NCBI RefSeq assembly: GCF_036417845.1
Contig: NC_089991.1
Span: forward strand, 13,795,001 to 13,859,000
Origin: Apteryx mantelli
Lineage: Eukaryota; Chordata; Aves; Apterygiformes; Apterygidae
Length of the DNA: 64,000 nucleotides
Reading direction: 5' to 3'
Below the pieces are notes generated by a model. The model was not told the origin of the DNA and ran no database searches. It saw nothing but the letters and a program-made list of their open reading frames with translations. This document shows, piece after piece, positions 14,601 to 25,979 of this stretch; within the stretch, counting starts at the first letter, position 1; each line of letters opens with the position of its first letter. The translations under genes and the position numbers were made by a program.

Positions 14601-16832
14601 GATTTGTTCTAGACTGATAACCTTAATAGGACATCAAATCACTGATGCCAAAATGAGTATCTTCTGTTTATGCATCTCTTAAAAAAAAAAACAAAAAAAA
14701 ATTTTCTTCTTTCTGAGAGGTTAGAGTTAAAGCCAAGGTCACAGATCAATTTCAGTGGCCTCTGAATGATTCAGAGTGCTGAGAAGGTTTCTGATGTATT
14801 AAGAGCGCCACTGTCCTTTGGGAAGGAGTCTGAAGCCTCCTACAGTGGGAAATATACCCCACTCATCCCAAAGGCAGTCACTGGGCTCTTGTTCTGCTAG
14901 CTGTGATTCCATGGGACATACCAGTGACCAGTGACAGCATTTAATAATGTTAAGAAATCCAGATGGCTAGGGTTTACGCAACATTCAGCAGCTTCTGCTA
15001 TTTTTCCCAGAAATGCAATGCTTTAGGAAACCATACGGTCAGGAAAAAGAAATCCTTTGTTAAGTTCAGTCATTATTTGGTAGTAGTTGGCATAGCAATG
15101 TGGAATATTTACTTTTTATGATGTTTGCATGTTTGGAGAACATTACTGTTCCTTTCTAGAGATACTCAATCTAGCATTTCATTACTCATCCTTTTTTTGT
15201 TCATTTTTTATTGTTTTCAGCTTTGTCTTTCTTCCAGATGTTCCCAGCCAAGGTGATTGAGTGCAACTTTTAGTTATTGAACTTTATAGTTCCCTTTCCT
15301 AAAAAGATATTGTTAAAGTTTTGTGTTCTGAGTTCTCTGTTTGAAGAAAGTCTCCTCCAAAATAACTACTAAATATCCCAAAGGCAGGAATATATAAAAA
15401 GATAGAGAACAAACCATTGTGATTCTTTTACACCAGACTGACATATTGAAACCACTACATGTCACATGTTGTTTTGTGTGATACATTCACCTCAAATTGT
15501 TTGACAACCAAAGTCAGGAAAGAAGGAGTGTGCAATTTGAAATCCATTTTGACATCTATAGTTTACTTAGTAGCTAGAATCAGCACAATTGACTTCAAAT
15601 AACAGAGGTTTTTCTTCTGTTTAGTGAGTGTAATAGGCAATGAGAATAAAATAATTCAACCAGTTCACGTTATAAATCAAACTAAAGACCGGGGTTACAT
15701 CTGTGTGTACTAGTAAATTAAACAGTCCCTTTCTGATCCAGAGGCCGGCTGGGAGAGTCAAGTCAGATCTATGCTATGAAATTATTTATAGCTTCCAAAA
15801 CAGGGTGGCTGCATCCAGTTTCCTATCCAGGAATAGTCCCTAGCCTGTGCTGCCTATCAAGATGAGCCTGAGAACTTTTTGAAAGAGTTTTGATCCAAGA
15901 CGAGATCATGCCAGAGCCATGCCAACATTTTCAACGTAAAGATGTTGAGTTCCAGTGCTCAGGACCATGTCCTGGCACTGTTTAATTCCTTGGTAAAGAA
16001 GCAGCCTGTGAAAGACTCTCTTTGGTCATTATCAGCATGGGTTCAATTCCAAAAGCCTCTTCACCTCTACAGGGAGCAAGGGTGATGTTCTCAGCTCTGC
16101 CAGGAAAAAGCACTCATACTAACACAATGGACTAAGATATCCTCTTGGTCTTTCTGTTACAGCCTGCAGTCTGCCTGATATTACAGCAAAACAGCCAGGC
16201 AGGGGAGTGGCTAGCCAATTTGTCGTCTTGCCTGCAAAGACAAGGACATGAGTTTCTTTCCTCATTTTCATTCTTTTGAAGTATCAGTCTTATTCCAGCC
16301 CAACTGATACTTATGTTCCAGGTCCAAAATTTTCTTCCTGTGTAAGCCCAGTAAAACTAGTCATTCATAAGCTTTAATTCTGGAAAATGTATTCCCTGAT
16401 TGGCTGACTATTCAAGTATAAAAGACATAATCCAGCTTAGTAATAAGAGATAATAACTAAGAGCAAAACAGAAATTTCTTCAGGTCTGAAAGAAGCTAAT
16501 TTATCAGAACTGAAAAGAGTCATTAATGAACACATTTAAATGGACAGGATTTAACAGAGACACTGCTATGAAGCTTACACACTCTTACAGTTTACCGGGT
16601 TTGTTTCATTTGAAGAAAAAAAGACCCAGATTGCAGGGTAAATGCCAATAACGTGGGGCCATCTAGTGTATATTCTTAGTATTACAACTTTGTCCTTGGT
16701 AATTTGACTTTCTTAGCCTGGCTAAACTCTATAATTATTTTCTATTATGTGGAAATAGGTCATTTATGAATAATGAATGCAATAAACTTGTTCTCTAGAA
16801 AGAGGAGCATGGGCATAAAACACATGTCAATG

Positions 16833-16838
16833 TTTATT
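16833..16838 (-). terminator. Candidate polyadenylation signal for the Kazal gene
   Basis: TTTATT on the plus strand gives AATAAA on the minus strand, about 570 nt past the Kazal stop codon. It is the nearest canonical hexamer I found downstream. The distance is long for this family, so a non-canonical signal closer to the stop is equally possible. Confidence 0.3.
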
Positions 16839-17405
16839 TTAATAAACATGCAAACTAAGAAGCTAAACAACAAAAATGAATCAGAATTGTACAAAGTTGG
16901 AAGAAAAAAGACAATTTAAAATGTAGCTACAAATTCTAGAGCTGGAAGAGTCAAAGCATTAGGAAAACTGAAGCCCTTGAAAAGAAGTACTTGCAAAGAT
17001 TTCTGGGTAAATGAGAGGAAACACTTCACCCACAAGAAAAGCTGAGACAATGCCTGTACTGGCTTCTATTGAATAGAATCAGTTGGGAATGCTAGCAAAT
17101 TTGAACCGTCACTGTGGAGGTAAATTAATTAATTAATTAAGTGCTCACATGAAAATCAACTAGCTGCAGAAACAGAGATGCTCATGAGAATCCTGAAGAA
17201 GAGTGTTTTGCAGGAAGGACAGAGTGTCAATCCCAATACTATGGAGCAGAGAGAAGCATCAAAAGACAGAGTACAGCTGAAAAGGCTAGTTCTTGCTTTG
17301 TGTGCCATCATCAGAACAGGCGGGATGAGTGAAATTAAATTAAGAGATCGTGAGATGGCAGTATAAAGCTGTTCTCAGCACTCTTCTCTGTCACCCAGAA
17401 TCCAT

Positions 17406-17451
17406 TCAGCATGCACCTGCTTGCTTCATGTGTAAAGCACCTCTGCTTCTC
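17406..17451 (-). CDS. Kazal gene exon 4 (last cysteine and stop)
   Basis: The acceptor is CTTTCCTTTACAG. It encodes (L)[14 protein letters not shown] and TGA. The final G-x-C with 17 residues from cysteine 5 to cysteine 6 completes the Kazal fold. Confidence 0.9.
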
Positions 17452-20400
17452 CTGTAAAGGAAAGAAGGACATAGACATAACAGAGAGTAAGCTTAATATT
17501 ATGAACTAAAATCTTCCTGAAGTCCTGAAGACAATAACTTGCTAACAGAGAAGACCCTATAAACACTTGCAGCAGAAAGTAAGACACTGACTTATAAAAG
17601 ATTTTCTTTTAAAAATTATGTATTTTATTCCACAGGAAAATTTTTCTGATGTTTCCAATACCATTTTTGAATTCTTACATGACCTAAGTTGGGTCAGGTG
17701 CCTTGTTAGCAAGATTTTGCACATTGGACTCTTCTTTTTACTGTTCAAGCTTTACAATTCCTGCTAGAATGGGAAGTTGCTTACAGAAATAGCAAGGTCA
17801 TTTGTTTAGATCAATTGGACCTTACTGTTGGGAGAAGCAATTAGTCTATAAAAATTAAGCAAAGAAGCAGCAGAGTAGAGACCCTGAACAAAATGACAGC
17901 ACTTGGGTTGAATGGAAATACCAGCAAACCCAGCTAATCACAGATTTTGGCTTATTCAGGAGTAATTACTTAGTACTGTACTTACAGAACTGCTTTACAG
18001 AAGGAACATTTGTTGTTATAGGTTTTCCCATCAGAGCCGCAAAAAGGTTGATAGAGCCTTTCACAGTAAATAGGTCTTCTTGTCTGTAAACTCTTGTATT
18101 CACTGCAGTCTACCTGCAAATACAGTATCATTTTCCTTTGAATCCATCTTTCTCACATTCTCTTTTCACCTACAGAAATAAGGGATATATGAAATTTTTG
18201 GACAAGCTTGTTAGCTGCTATAGAGCAGCACAGTCAGCAGGGCTCCAGCATCTACTCTAGCTGAACCTATGTCTCTCAGAAAAGAAATGTTCCTTCTGAT
18301 AGAGGTGTACATGATGCTAGCAGTGTCACGTAATGAGTACCTTCCGGACTTTGCTGTCTGCCTGAACAAAAATACAATCACTGTAAAAAATATAGCCTCT
18401 TTTCATCTACCAAAAAGCAGAGTCCTCACAGTTTTTTCTAACTGGTCATAGCTGTCAGTAAATTCTGGTGAGATTAGTTTTCAAAGATGTGAAGGGTTTC
18501 TGTCTCTTTATCACGCATGTAGTAGCTCCTGACACTTTTTACAATGGTGAAAGGATCTACCCAAACAAAATTAAGGCAAAGCCCATGTAGGCATTAGCAT
18601 GAAAAGGAATTGTTGAAATGTCCTCTTCTGATAGTGGAATCACTTTATATACACTTCATATCACTTTATTTACAGACTTGTATATAAAAATGGGAATACA
18701 AACTAATAAAAGAAATGACTGAAAGAGCTCCTGTCCCACTTTTGAAGCTTACTCTTCTTCTGTCAAGCGAATATCCTTCCTGGTCTTTGACAAACAAGGA
18801 GTTTCTTGTGCAGTTCACATATTCACTTTAATCTGCTGTTTGTCATCTTTGAAAGCCTGAGTTTGTCTGCCTGCAATATCACCTCTCCTTTTAGGTGCTG
18901 TTGTAGTAACTAAGATCAGTTAAGCTCTTTTTGCTTCCAGTCACTACGTGTGCATCTTGAACAATTTGAAGTACAATATTCTTTGAAGGGACACTATGAC
19001 TGGAGCTTTTTCTTTCTGAAAATCTATCCAAAATATGTAGTATAAATCTATGTAGTTAAGACAGATCCTGGCTTTGCAGTTCTCTTGTTAGGGCCTGTTT
19101 TTTTCCCCTCCATTCTACCTTTTAGTGAAGGCAGGGGTATTATTTCAAGCAAAAACTGGAATTTCTGTCAGCTTATATGATTGGTTATATGCCAGTCATT
19201 GTCCAGGGCCTGCATGTGGGCAGAGAGTGTCCCCACTCTCTGTGTGTGGTCACCTCCTTCAGCAGCCCAGACCCTGTGACATGGCTGCAGCACAGACTGA
19301 GAGAGCTGACTTAGTGGTCTCCACTGGCAAAAGGGTCATTAGCCAATCACTCTTTTAAGTATTATGGGCTCAAACACGGTATGCCATAAGAAAAACACAT
19401 GGGACATTAGTTAAGCTAGATCTTCCTTCATTTGGTCCTTTTTTTCTCCTCCAAATCCCTGGCCTGGGTGCTCGCATGTTTCAAACACTGTGGCTGGAAA
19501 GCAGGAGGAGCACACCCAGCCCCAATCACAAAAGCAGGTCAGAGACCTGACACAGATGTCAGGTTTCCACAACATAGTCCAGCAGAGGCAGTGGCATGGG
19601 AAGAAATCTCTGTAGCTTACATTTTATCATTTTAAAACTAGTCAAACAGCAACTGGTGGGAGACAAAGGCCATCTAATAAAAAGCTCGAGACCAGGTGAA
19701 TTTGCCCCATATATCCATGTCACAATTGGTAAAATGGGGAAGTTATTTGGTTTGACACAGACAGAATGGAACAGGCTCTTCCTGGACAAGAGTGGATGTC
19801 TTAGTGTATGTTCAGGCACCAGAAGTTGTGTATGTTGTGCTAGTATGGGACTAATTGTGTGTGTGTGAACTTCTACACCCTTCTGCTGTCTCCTGAACAT
19901 CCCAAGGGCTTGTCTCTTCTCAAAATCAGTATGCATTTTTTTTACTCAGTAACACATTTCTTTCAGAGGTGGACTCCAGCATGGATACTCCAGCATAGGG
20001 AAAAATTAAAATCTCTAGGGACATGGTTTAGGATCTGAAAGTCACCAAGGAAGTCTTATAGTGTCTTCACCAGTCAAGTATCAAATGTCTTGATTTCTCC
20101 CACTTAAAATTTCCCCTTGCCCAGTTTCTTACACTGTCCAACCGCATACTGCGTTACACGTAGTAGCATCTGCAAGTTCTCATGGCAACTATGAGGAAAC
20201 CACATATCTCAAACTCAGGGATTTCTCTCTGATTTCTGTAGCATTTACTTAGTGTTTAATAGGTCTTTTCTGACCTCATGGATCATGATGCACTGCCGTT
20301 ACAAACTATTTGTCTTTATCCATAAACAAAGGGGAAAATGACTCACCTCATCCTTTTTGGCAGCATCTGGAACAGAAACAGAATAACAAAAGATAAAATT

Positions 20401-22362
20401 AAAAAAAAAAAATCATTGATGGACATTCAGTTTGCAACTTGGATGGTTTCTTTAGTACCTTCTCACAGCACCAAGGCTCTTACCTCCTTGAAAGTAAATA
20501 CTGACATCATTTTTCAGTGTTTAATAAAATACATGTGTCAGAACCTACTAAACAAGTGGACCTTACTGTATTGTTTACATTAGAAATCCGTGTCAGCAGC
20601 TAGAACAGCCTTTGCTGTCAGAGGGAATGGAGTCTATTGTTCCCCTTTTCATCACAGAAAGAATAAAGATGCAAGAGTCAATATTATGTTCAATGGCCAG
20701 TCTGTTCAGGATGAACCAATTGTTGAGCATGACAGGATTTGAATTCCCGGTTCTATCAAAAAATCATATATGGCTACAAGCAAGTCACATGGTCCTTTAT
20801 ACCTTGATTTTCTATCTGTAACAAGGATAGTATCTTCATTAAAATATAATACCAAATATATAGATTACGATGATACTGAAATTCAGATTGTGATACCACT
20901 TTAAAAAGTGTTTTCCCATGCCGATCCATATGGATTCTAAACTGTTCGGTAGAAGAATTAGATCCTATTTGTATACATGTGGTGTCTAATACAGTGGAGC
21001 CCTGATCTTAGGTGGGGCTTCAAAGAGCTATTCCAAAGAGCTAATCAATGATAATTACAGCTCTCAGAAAGTAATCAAATAACAGTGGCACATTTCCATT
21101 AAGGTGACACATTCATTACTGTCTTTAGGAATGTATTTTGTTCTTCTCCTGTCCTGTAATAGTCATTCTATATCTTCCAAAGGATAAAGGTTATTGGACA
21201 GATGCTTCTGTACAGAAGGAGCAGGAAGGAAATGGCATATGATATAAAGGCCTATACAGCTATAGCATTTGTGGTTTTGGCTAAATACAGTTGTTTTGGA
21301 TCTTTGAAGCTTTTTATTGAAACTCACTTTCATGGAGCTGCTCATATCTTGTGATCAAATAGAGTCATCTAAGATAAAAAGACTAGCATAAATAACACAC
21401 CATGTCAAGTTTCAGTCTATGTCACCAGAATTTTGACTGAGTTTTCATCATCCTGGAACTGAATCAGATTTAGCCCACCTCCACAAAAACATTTAGATGT
21501 TAGTTTTCTCTGGTAACCTTTTAGTACCAACTGTGTTTGGGGGACTAAAAGCAAAAAAGATCTGGTTCAAAAAGTATTTATCCATAAAGTTATAAAGCAG
21601 ACAAAATAAACTAGAAAATTCAAGAGAGAGATTCAGTGGAGTTCTCTTAGAAAGCAAGAATTTCTTTTGCTGGAGTTACTGAAACATTATTTGAAAGAAC
21701 AATCTCCACCAAAAACATTCTGTTTCATTAAAATTGACATTTTCCAAAATAAAAAATTACGAAGTGAAGGGTCAAGAAATTCCTCCCAGCTCCATATTTT
21801 ATCAATAGAGCAACCTGCATGCTCCTACATCTCAAATCTGTCTCCAGCCCAGCAAACTAACATCATGAAGAGGTTATTCACAGCCAAGTTATGTGCCAGT
21901 GCATAATCAGCTAACTCCTGCTTGCTTAGTGTGGCAGGAGAAGGACCTCATCAAGTCCAAGTTCTCCGCTCAGATGGGAGAAAAAATGATTAAGTAAAAA
22001 CCTGACTTAATTCTGAGGGTTTACAGTTGTTTTTGTTTTTCTGTAACACTTTTTAGTTGCAATGCAAAATGCAACCCTGATTTGCACTACCAACAAGGAA
22101 TAGGTTTCATCTATTCAAGTTGACGACTTTAAAGCTGGTGAAATATTGCTTGCTCAATAGTGCACAAACATAAAATTTCACATGCTAAGCTGCCACCAAA
22201 GCCCAGCAACTACTGCTTACTATCTTACAAGATTGAGCAGTTTCCAGTGTTTGAACATTAGAACTATAACATATCATGGAGTAAAAAAGGTTACTCACTT
22301 GCTAAGCAAAGAACTGCCAAGGTGAGGAGCACAAAAATGCCTGTTATCTTCATAGCAGACAT
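17406..22362 (-). CDS. Kazal-type serine protease inhibitor (SPINK family), 4 exons
   Basis: Secreted protease inhibitor. CDS = join of 22362-22299, 20366-20347, 18113-17986 and 17451-17406 (258 nt, 85 residues from the first ATG; 82 from a second in-frame ATG at 22353). Seen: a hydrophobic signal peptide (residues 1-21, ending LAVLCLA), a short lysine-rich linker (NAAKKDE), then one Kazal domain with cysteines at 31, 45, 53, 64, 67 and 85. The spacing C-x7-C-x10-C-x2-C-x17-C and the CGSDGKTY core fit the family exactly. By Kazal convention P1 is two residues after the second cysteine, giving Arg47-Leu48, which predicts inhibition of trypsin-like proteases. All junctions are GT-AG and keep frame (phases 1, 0, 2), and the four-exon layout is that of single-domain SPINK genes. 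IL12B lies about 7.6 kb upstream. Orthology to a named SPINK is not established; it is not obviously ovomucoid, which has three domains. Confidence 0.92.
17986..18113 (-). CDS. Kazal gene exon 3 (Kazal domain, cysteines 1-5)
   Basis: The acceptor TTTGCAG precedes GTA GAC TGC, and the donor is CT|GTAAGT. Its 128 nt encode residues 29-70 with five of the six Kazal cysteines, the predicted reactive bond ([10 protein letters not shown]) and the [12 protein letters not shown] core. Confidence 0.93.
20347..20366 (-). CDS. Kazal gene exon 2 (20-nt microexon)
   Basis: The acceptor is TTTCTGTTCCAG and the donor is GAG|GTGAGT. It encodes N(split)-AAKKDE, the linker before the Kazal domain. Very small second exons are typical of SPINK genes. 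Frame is preserved with exons 1 and 3. Confidence 0.85.
20733..20880 (-). repeat. MIR-like SINE remnant in Kazal gene intron 1
   Basis: The plus strand shows, in order, 'ggatttgaattcccggttct', 'gcaagtcacatggtccttta', 'ttgattttctatctgtaac' and 'aaggatagtatcttcatt'. These match in order the reverse-complement MIR blocks (gattcgaatcccagctct, gcaagtcacttaacctct, cagtttcctcatctgtaaa, ataatagtacctac). One of the clearest MIR copies in the window. Confidence 0.7.
20985..21045 (+). repeat. Degraded dispersed repeat, related to 11527-11600
   Basis: Shows 'aatacagtggagccctgatc' then 'ttaggtggggcttcaaagag', similar in layout to the 11.5-kb copy. Lies in intron 1 of the Kazal gene. Assignment by eye only. 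Confidence 0.35.
22299..22362 (-). CDS. Kazal gene exon 1 (signal peptide)
   Basis: Encodes [20 protein letters not shown] plus A and the first base of the next codon. The donor is A|GTGAGT at 22298. Two in-frame ATGs (22362 and 22353) are three codons apart. The second starts MKITG, the usual SPINK style, so either may be used. Confidence 0.9.
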
Positions 22363-22448
22363 AGGTTTTTGACCTGTTCCACAGCCAATCTGTGCTCTAA
22401 GTGTCCCACTGCACTTCGCTTGAATGTATATTCATGTATCTGTGAGTG

Positions 22449-22457
22449 TATATATAT
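22449..22457 (-). promoter_or_regulatory. TATA-like box upstream of the Kazal gene
   Basis: A TATATATAT run about 87 nt before the first ATG would place transcription start near 22420. The site lies in a TA/TG-rich stretch, so it may be a simple repeat rather than a promoter element. Confidence 0.35.
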
Positions 22458-22459
22458 GT

Positions 22460-25225
22460 ATATGTAAGTACACAAAGAGCAGGCACCCTGATGATGAAAT
22501 CTCATTGTAGAAGGTAATTGGAAGAAGGTGTTGCCCGTGGGTAGTGTCAGTAAGAATGTCTTCTTTACAGCATGAAGGTCTATAAGTACAGGGCCAAGAG
22601 TCATAGCATGGATTGTGTTGATAAAGGAGATATATTGTATTTTGGCTAATGCCCTTGCCTAATTAACTGTTCCATCTCCACAAGTTAAAGGAGTGACTCA
22701 GTAAGGTGGTTACTTATTGCTGATCTGTTATTGCCATATTGACTCTTACAGCTGAGCATAATTCCCAGAGGAAAAAAAAGAAAAAGATCACCACTGGATG
22801 CATTCAAAAAGATTCAAAGTAGTAAAACTTAAATGCTTAATTCCTATTCTCTTCAGATTTTAGAGACTCTTGTCACTAGTTGTGCATAGAGGTGATGGCC
22901 TTCCTAAGCTCATGTGGGCTGGTGAATATTTCCACTGAAGTGCTATGCATGGAAATTGAATTCCAGAGAGCTGGTCAGTTTAGCTGTGCACTGAATCCTT
23001 TCAAACTGCTTTGTGGGAGTAGTTTCGTAGCTGCTTGGAAAAGTCTATGTTTTGCATATATACCCTCTCTGAATGTTCTGCTTTAAAAGTTCCGGTCATC
23101 AATTTGGGGAGCAGAAGCAATGCTTTGTGAAGGAAGAAGCATAGATACTACATTGCACTGCCCAGCACACAGAAGTGATAAGTTCACAGCCATTCTGCAT
23201 CCAGCTGAGTTAGTGCCTAGCTTGCTGCCATGGGGATATGGAGAAGATTCCTCTGCCTTAGCATATTTTCTTCAGTTTCTTCACTATTTTCAGTGCAAAA
23301 AATATCATATCATGTGGTATTCTTTAAACAAATCCAACATACCAGTGTATTAATGACTTAAACAGTAAGCATAATTCCCTGGCTTTCATAATTTACATCA
23401 TGGATAGAGTCACAATGGAAAACTCAGATCTGAATCTTAATTTTCACAAAGCTCAAAGAAAGGTCAAGTTTTGAGCCCACATTTGTGTTTGAACCAACCC
23501 TTCCAAAACTCCCTTTTTTTTAGTGATTTGGATTGTGGTCACCTTCCCTACTTTGCAAGATAGCCTGGGACTTTTTCCCCATCCAGGAGTTAGGGTGCTA
23601 TATGCTAATTTTACTAAGACAGAGGAACTGAATATCTTTATGTAAAAGATTGTAACAGGTCAAGTAGACCTTGGGTCCTGGTAACTCCTGCTCCTATGTG
23701 GAGAGCAAGAGAGATACCAATTATTTTCTCTCTAAGGAATCTGGACAATGAATAAATGGTTAATTTCTCATCACTTAGTGGAGCAAATAAATAAATGCCA
23801 TCAAATTCCAGTTTCACATTAAGATGGGAGGAAAAAAAAAAAAAGGTAAAGATCTGGTTTGAGCCTGTAGTTTTTTGTTTTTTTTTTTAATGCCCTTACT
23901 TCAAAGATTCCATCTCAAGTTTTTCTACCTTCTTAATTTGGAGATTTGGGCATATTCCTGTGAGGCAGAGTTCACAAAAGACAGGCTGTTATTTAAACTG
24001 GGACTGGTTTGAATTCTACTGCTCTGTGCTGTCAGTCTGTCAAGGCCTTTGGTAACAAGTCAATTCTCCTTTTTTTTTTTTTTTTTCTGGAAAGCCCTAG
24101 GCTTTTCTAAAAAGCCTGAAATAGAATGTGTCTAAACTCATGGAGAATATTAAAGAAACGTTTGTTGGTTGATACTGACAATTACCAATATTAGGCAACA
24201 AAAGCAAAGCTGCCAAAAACCCAGAAGGTACTCCTCGTCTGAATAGCTTTTAGAAAACTTCAGACTCTTGAGGACATCGTGAAACTATAAACTTGCAGCT
24301 TGACAGAACGCGCAGCTTCCTTGACAGTGGTATGAGGAAACCTCCCACTTTGGTTACATTTTCTTGCCTAATTTGGTGCTACTGAGTGTACTGTCTGATG
24401 CAACCACAGAATCCATTCCATCACTCTAAGGGAAAAATTCTGAATTGACAAAAGAAGATTTTCTGAAGACAAGTGAAGAAAGAAAGACAGAACATTTGGG
24501 GGTGGGAGGGGGCTAATGAGGCAGGCAAATTTTGGATCAGATTTTTCTTAGCATTTGGAGACTATCTTACCATAGATAGAATTCCCGATGCCAATTCTAT
24601 GTCCCATATGAGCAGATCCATGGTGTGAACGTTTTCTTCCTGGTAATGCTTAGGTGTTTTGATTAGGGCTTCAGAGTCAAATTAACATTTGTTTTCTGAG
24701 CAATGGACCTTTAGCTTTGTCCAGACCATTCAGATAAGAAGGGATGCGGTTCTGATGAGAAAGTGTGCCATATTGTCCGATATGTAAACAATAGAATACT
24801 GGAAGAGGGGCAGGGCAGTGGCTCAGCCAAAGTTCTGGAGTTTCTTGCATTTTGAAACATAAAGCCTGTCTTAAAGCTTTGAGAAAAATGCCATACACAG
24901 AATGCAAGATAGAGTCTGTTTCACTTTCTGAAATGATGTAATACTCAAATGCAAAACCTTGAAATGAAATTCTGTAAAAATTAATGCCACAGTGTTTATT
25001 GCAACTCCAGTTTAAAAGGATACCTAAATACCTCAGTACCATATGTCTAGCTTTAAGAATGGGAAGAATTCACATTAACAAACTAGAAAAGACATTCACT
25101 GGCTGACTGAGATAATGTTTCACCTGAGGCACCTTTCTGAGGCACCTGTCCAAACTTGCAGAGGCTTGTTTGCCCTGATAGTCTTCTTAAGGAGCTGGTC
25201 TGACCACCTAAGAATTGTCATCCTC
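22460..25225. other. Intergenic DNA between the Kazal gene and a CR1 copy
   Basis: No coding exon recognised. It holds an A13 run (23832-23844), a T-rich run near 23871-23888 and a T17 run (24070-24086). The open frame of 121 codons on the minus strand at 24677-25042 has no recognisable domain and no supporting splice sites. Confidence 0.55.
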
Positions 25226-25273
25226 AGGCAGGCCAAAGGTTCATCTAGGTCAGAGTTCTGTCTCCAGAAATAT
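25226..25273 (+). repeat. Dispersed repeat module, shared with 53513-53570
   Basis: The stretch 'caggccaaaggttcatctag' followed by 'gtcagagttctgtctccag' and a 'caatggcag' tail resembles the amniote repeat motif in which a 'ccatctagcccagtatcctg' block is followed by tctcc-gacagtggcca. A related copy is near 53.5 kb. The family is uncertain. Confidence 0.45.
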
Positions 25274-25313
25274 TCAATGGCAGATTAATAGAGAATACAG
25301 AGTGGTTCTTCTC

Positions 25314-25979
25314 TTGGTGGACAAGTTGAACATGAGTTGACAGTGTGCCCCTATGGTGAAGAAGTCCAACCACATACTGGGCTATATGGGTAAGAGTGTA
25401 GCCATCAACTCAAAGGAAATAATAATTTCCCCCTGTTCAGCACTGATGAGGCCACATTTGGAGTGTTCTGTCTAGTTCTGGGCTTCCCAGCACAAGAAAG
25501 ACACTGACATACTGGCAGAAGTCTGGTAAAGAGTCACCAAGATGGTTAGAGGGTTGGAACATATGACATACAAGGAGAGATTGAGAAGTGGGTTACAAGG
25601 AGAGATTGAGAAGTGGGTTTGTTCAGTTTTAAGAAAAGAAGGCAAAGAGAAGGTCTTACTGTTGTCTTCAGCTACTTAACAGGACAGTATAGAGAAGACA
25701 GAGCCAGACTCTTCTCAGAGGTGCACAGTGAAAGGATGAGAGGGAATGAGTGCAAATTGCAACAAGAGAAATTCCAATTAGATGTAAGGAAAACAGATTT
25801 CACAATGAGAGTATTCAAACAGTGGAACAAGTTGCCCAGAGAAGTTATGGAAACTCCATTTTCAGAGATAGTCAAAAACTGACCTGCTGTGAACTGGCCC
25901 TGGCTTGGAGGGCAGAGTGGTAGAACAAGATGACCTCCAGTGATCCATTCCAACCTACATTATTCTATGATACTATGAT
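25314..25979 (+). mobile_element. CR1 LINE fragment, old, 3' end of ORF2 plus 3' tail
   Basis: A plus-orientation CR1 copy. Recognisable blocks in order are: acaagttgaacatgagttga; a degraded 'ctgggctatatgggtaagag'; gatgaggccacatttggagt; gccagactcttctcagaggt; ggaacaagttgcccagagaa; gatgacctccagtgatccat; and the terminal 'attctatgatactatgattt' tail. The 89-codon open frame at 25613-25882 is a relic of the ORF2 end, not a host gene. Divergence and internal changes indicate an inactive, old insertion. Confidence 0.88.
25570..25619 (+). repeat. 25-bp perfect tandem duplication inside CR1
   Basis: Two head-to-tail copies of a 25-mer beginning acaaggagagattgagaag (25570-25594 and 25595-25619) are identical. 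The duplication is therefore much younger than the diverged CR1 copy around it. Confidence 0.95.

Larger units (their letters stand above)
8946..17405. other. Intergenic DNA, no gene recognised
   Basis: No exon with convincing coding similarity on either strand. The open frames here are 60-103 codons and look random. It contains MIR-like and other degraded repeats listed separately, an A-rich run near 14681-14701, and a short (ATTA)n run near 17122-17140. The first 0.6 kb below 17406 should hold the 3' UTR of the neighbouring Kazal gene. The nearest clear AATAAA on the minus strand is at 16833-16838. Confidence 0.55.

Noticed and set aside
1-17405. Expected UBLCP1 exons downstream of IL12B, as in mammals
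   Set aside because: I looked for the conserved C-terminal phosphatase residues on both strands and saw none. The gene is either further left or arranged differently.
24677-25042. 121-codon minus-strand frame
   Set aside because: The translation matches no family I know and has no matching splice sites or signal peptide.
25613-25953. 89- and 93-codon frames at 25.6-25.95 kb
   Set aside because: They lie inside a CR1 copy; the plus-strand one is the decayed end of its reverse-transcriptase ORF.
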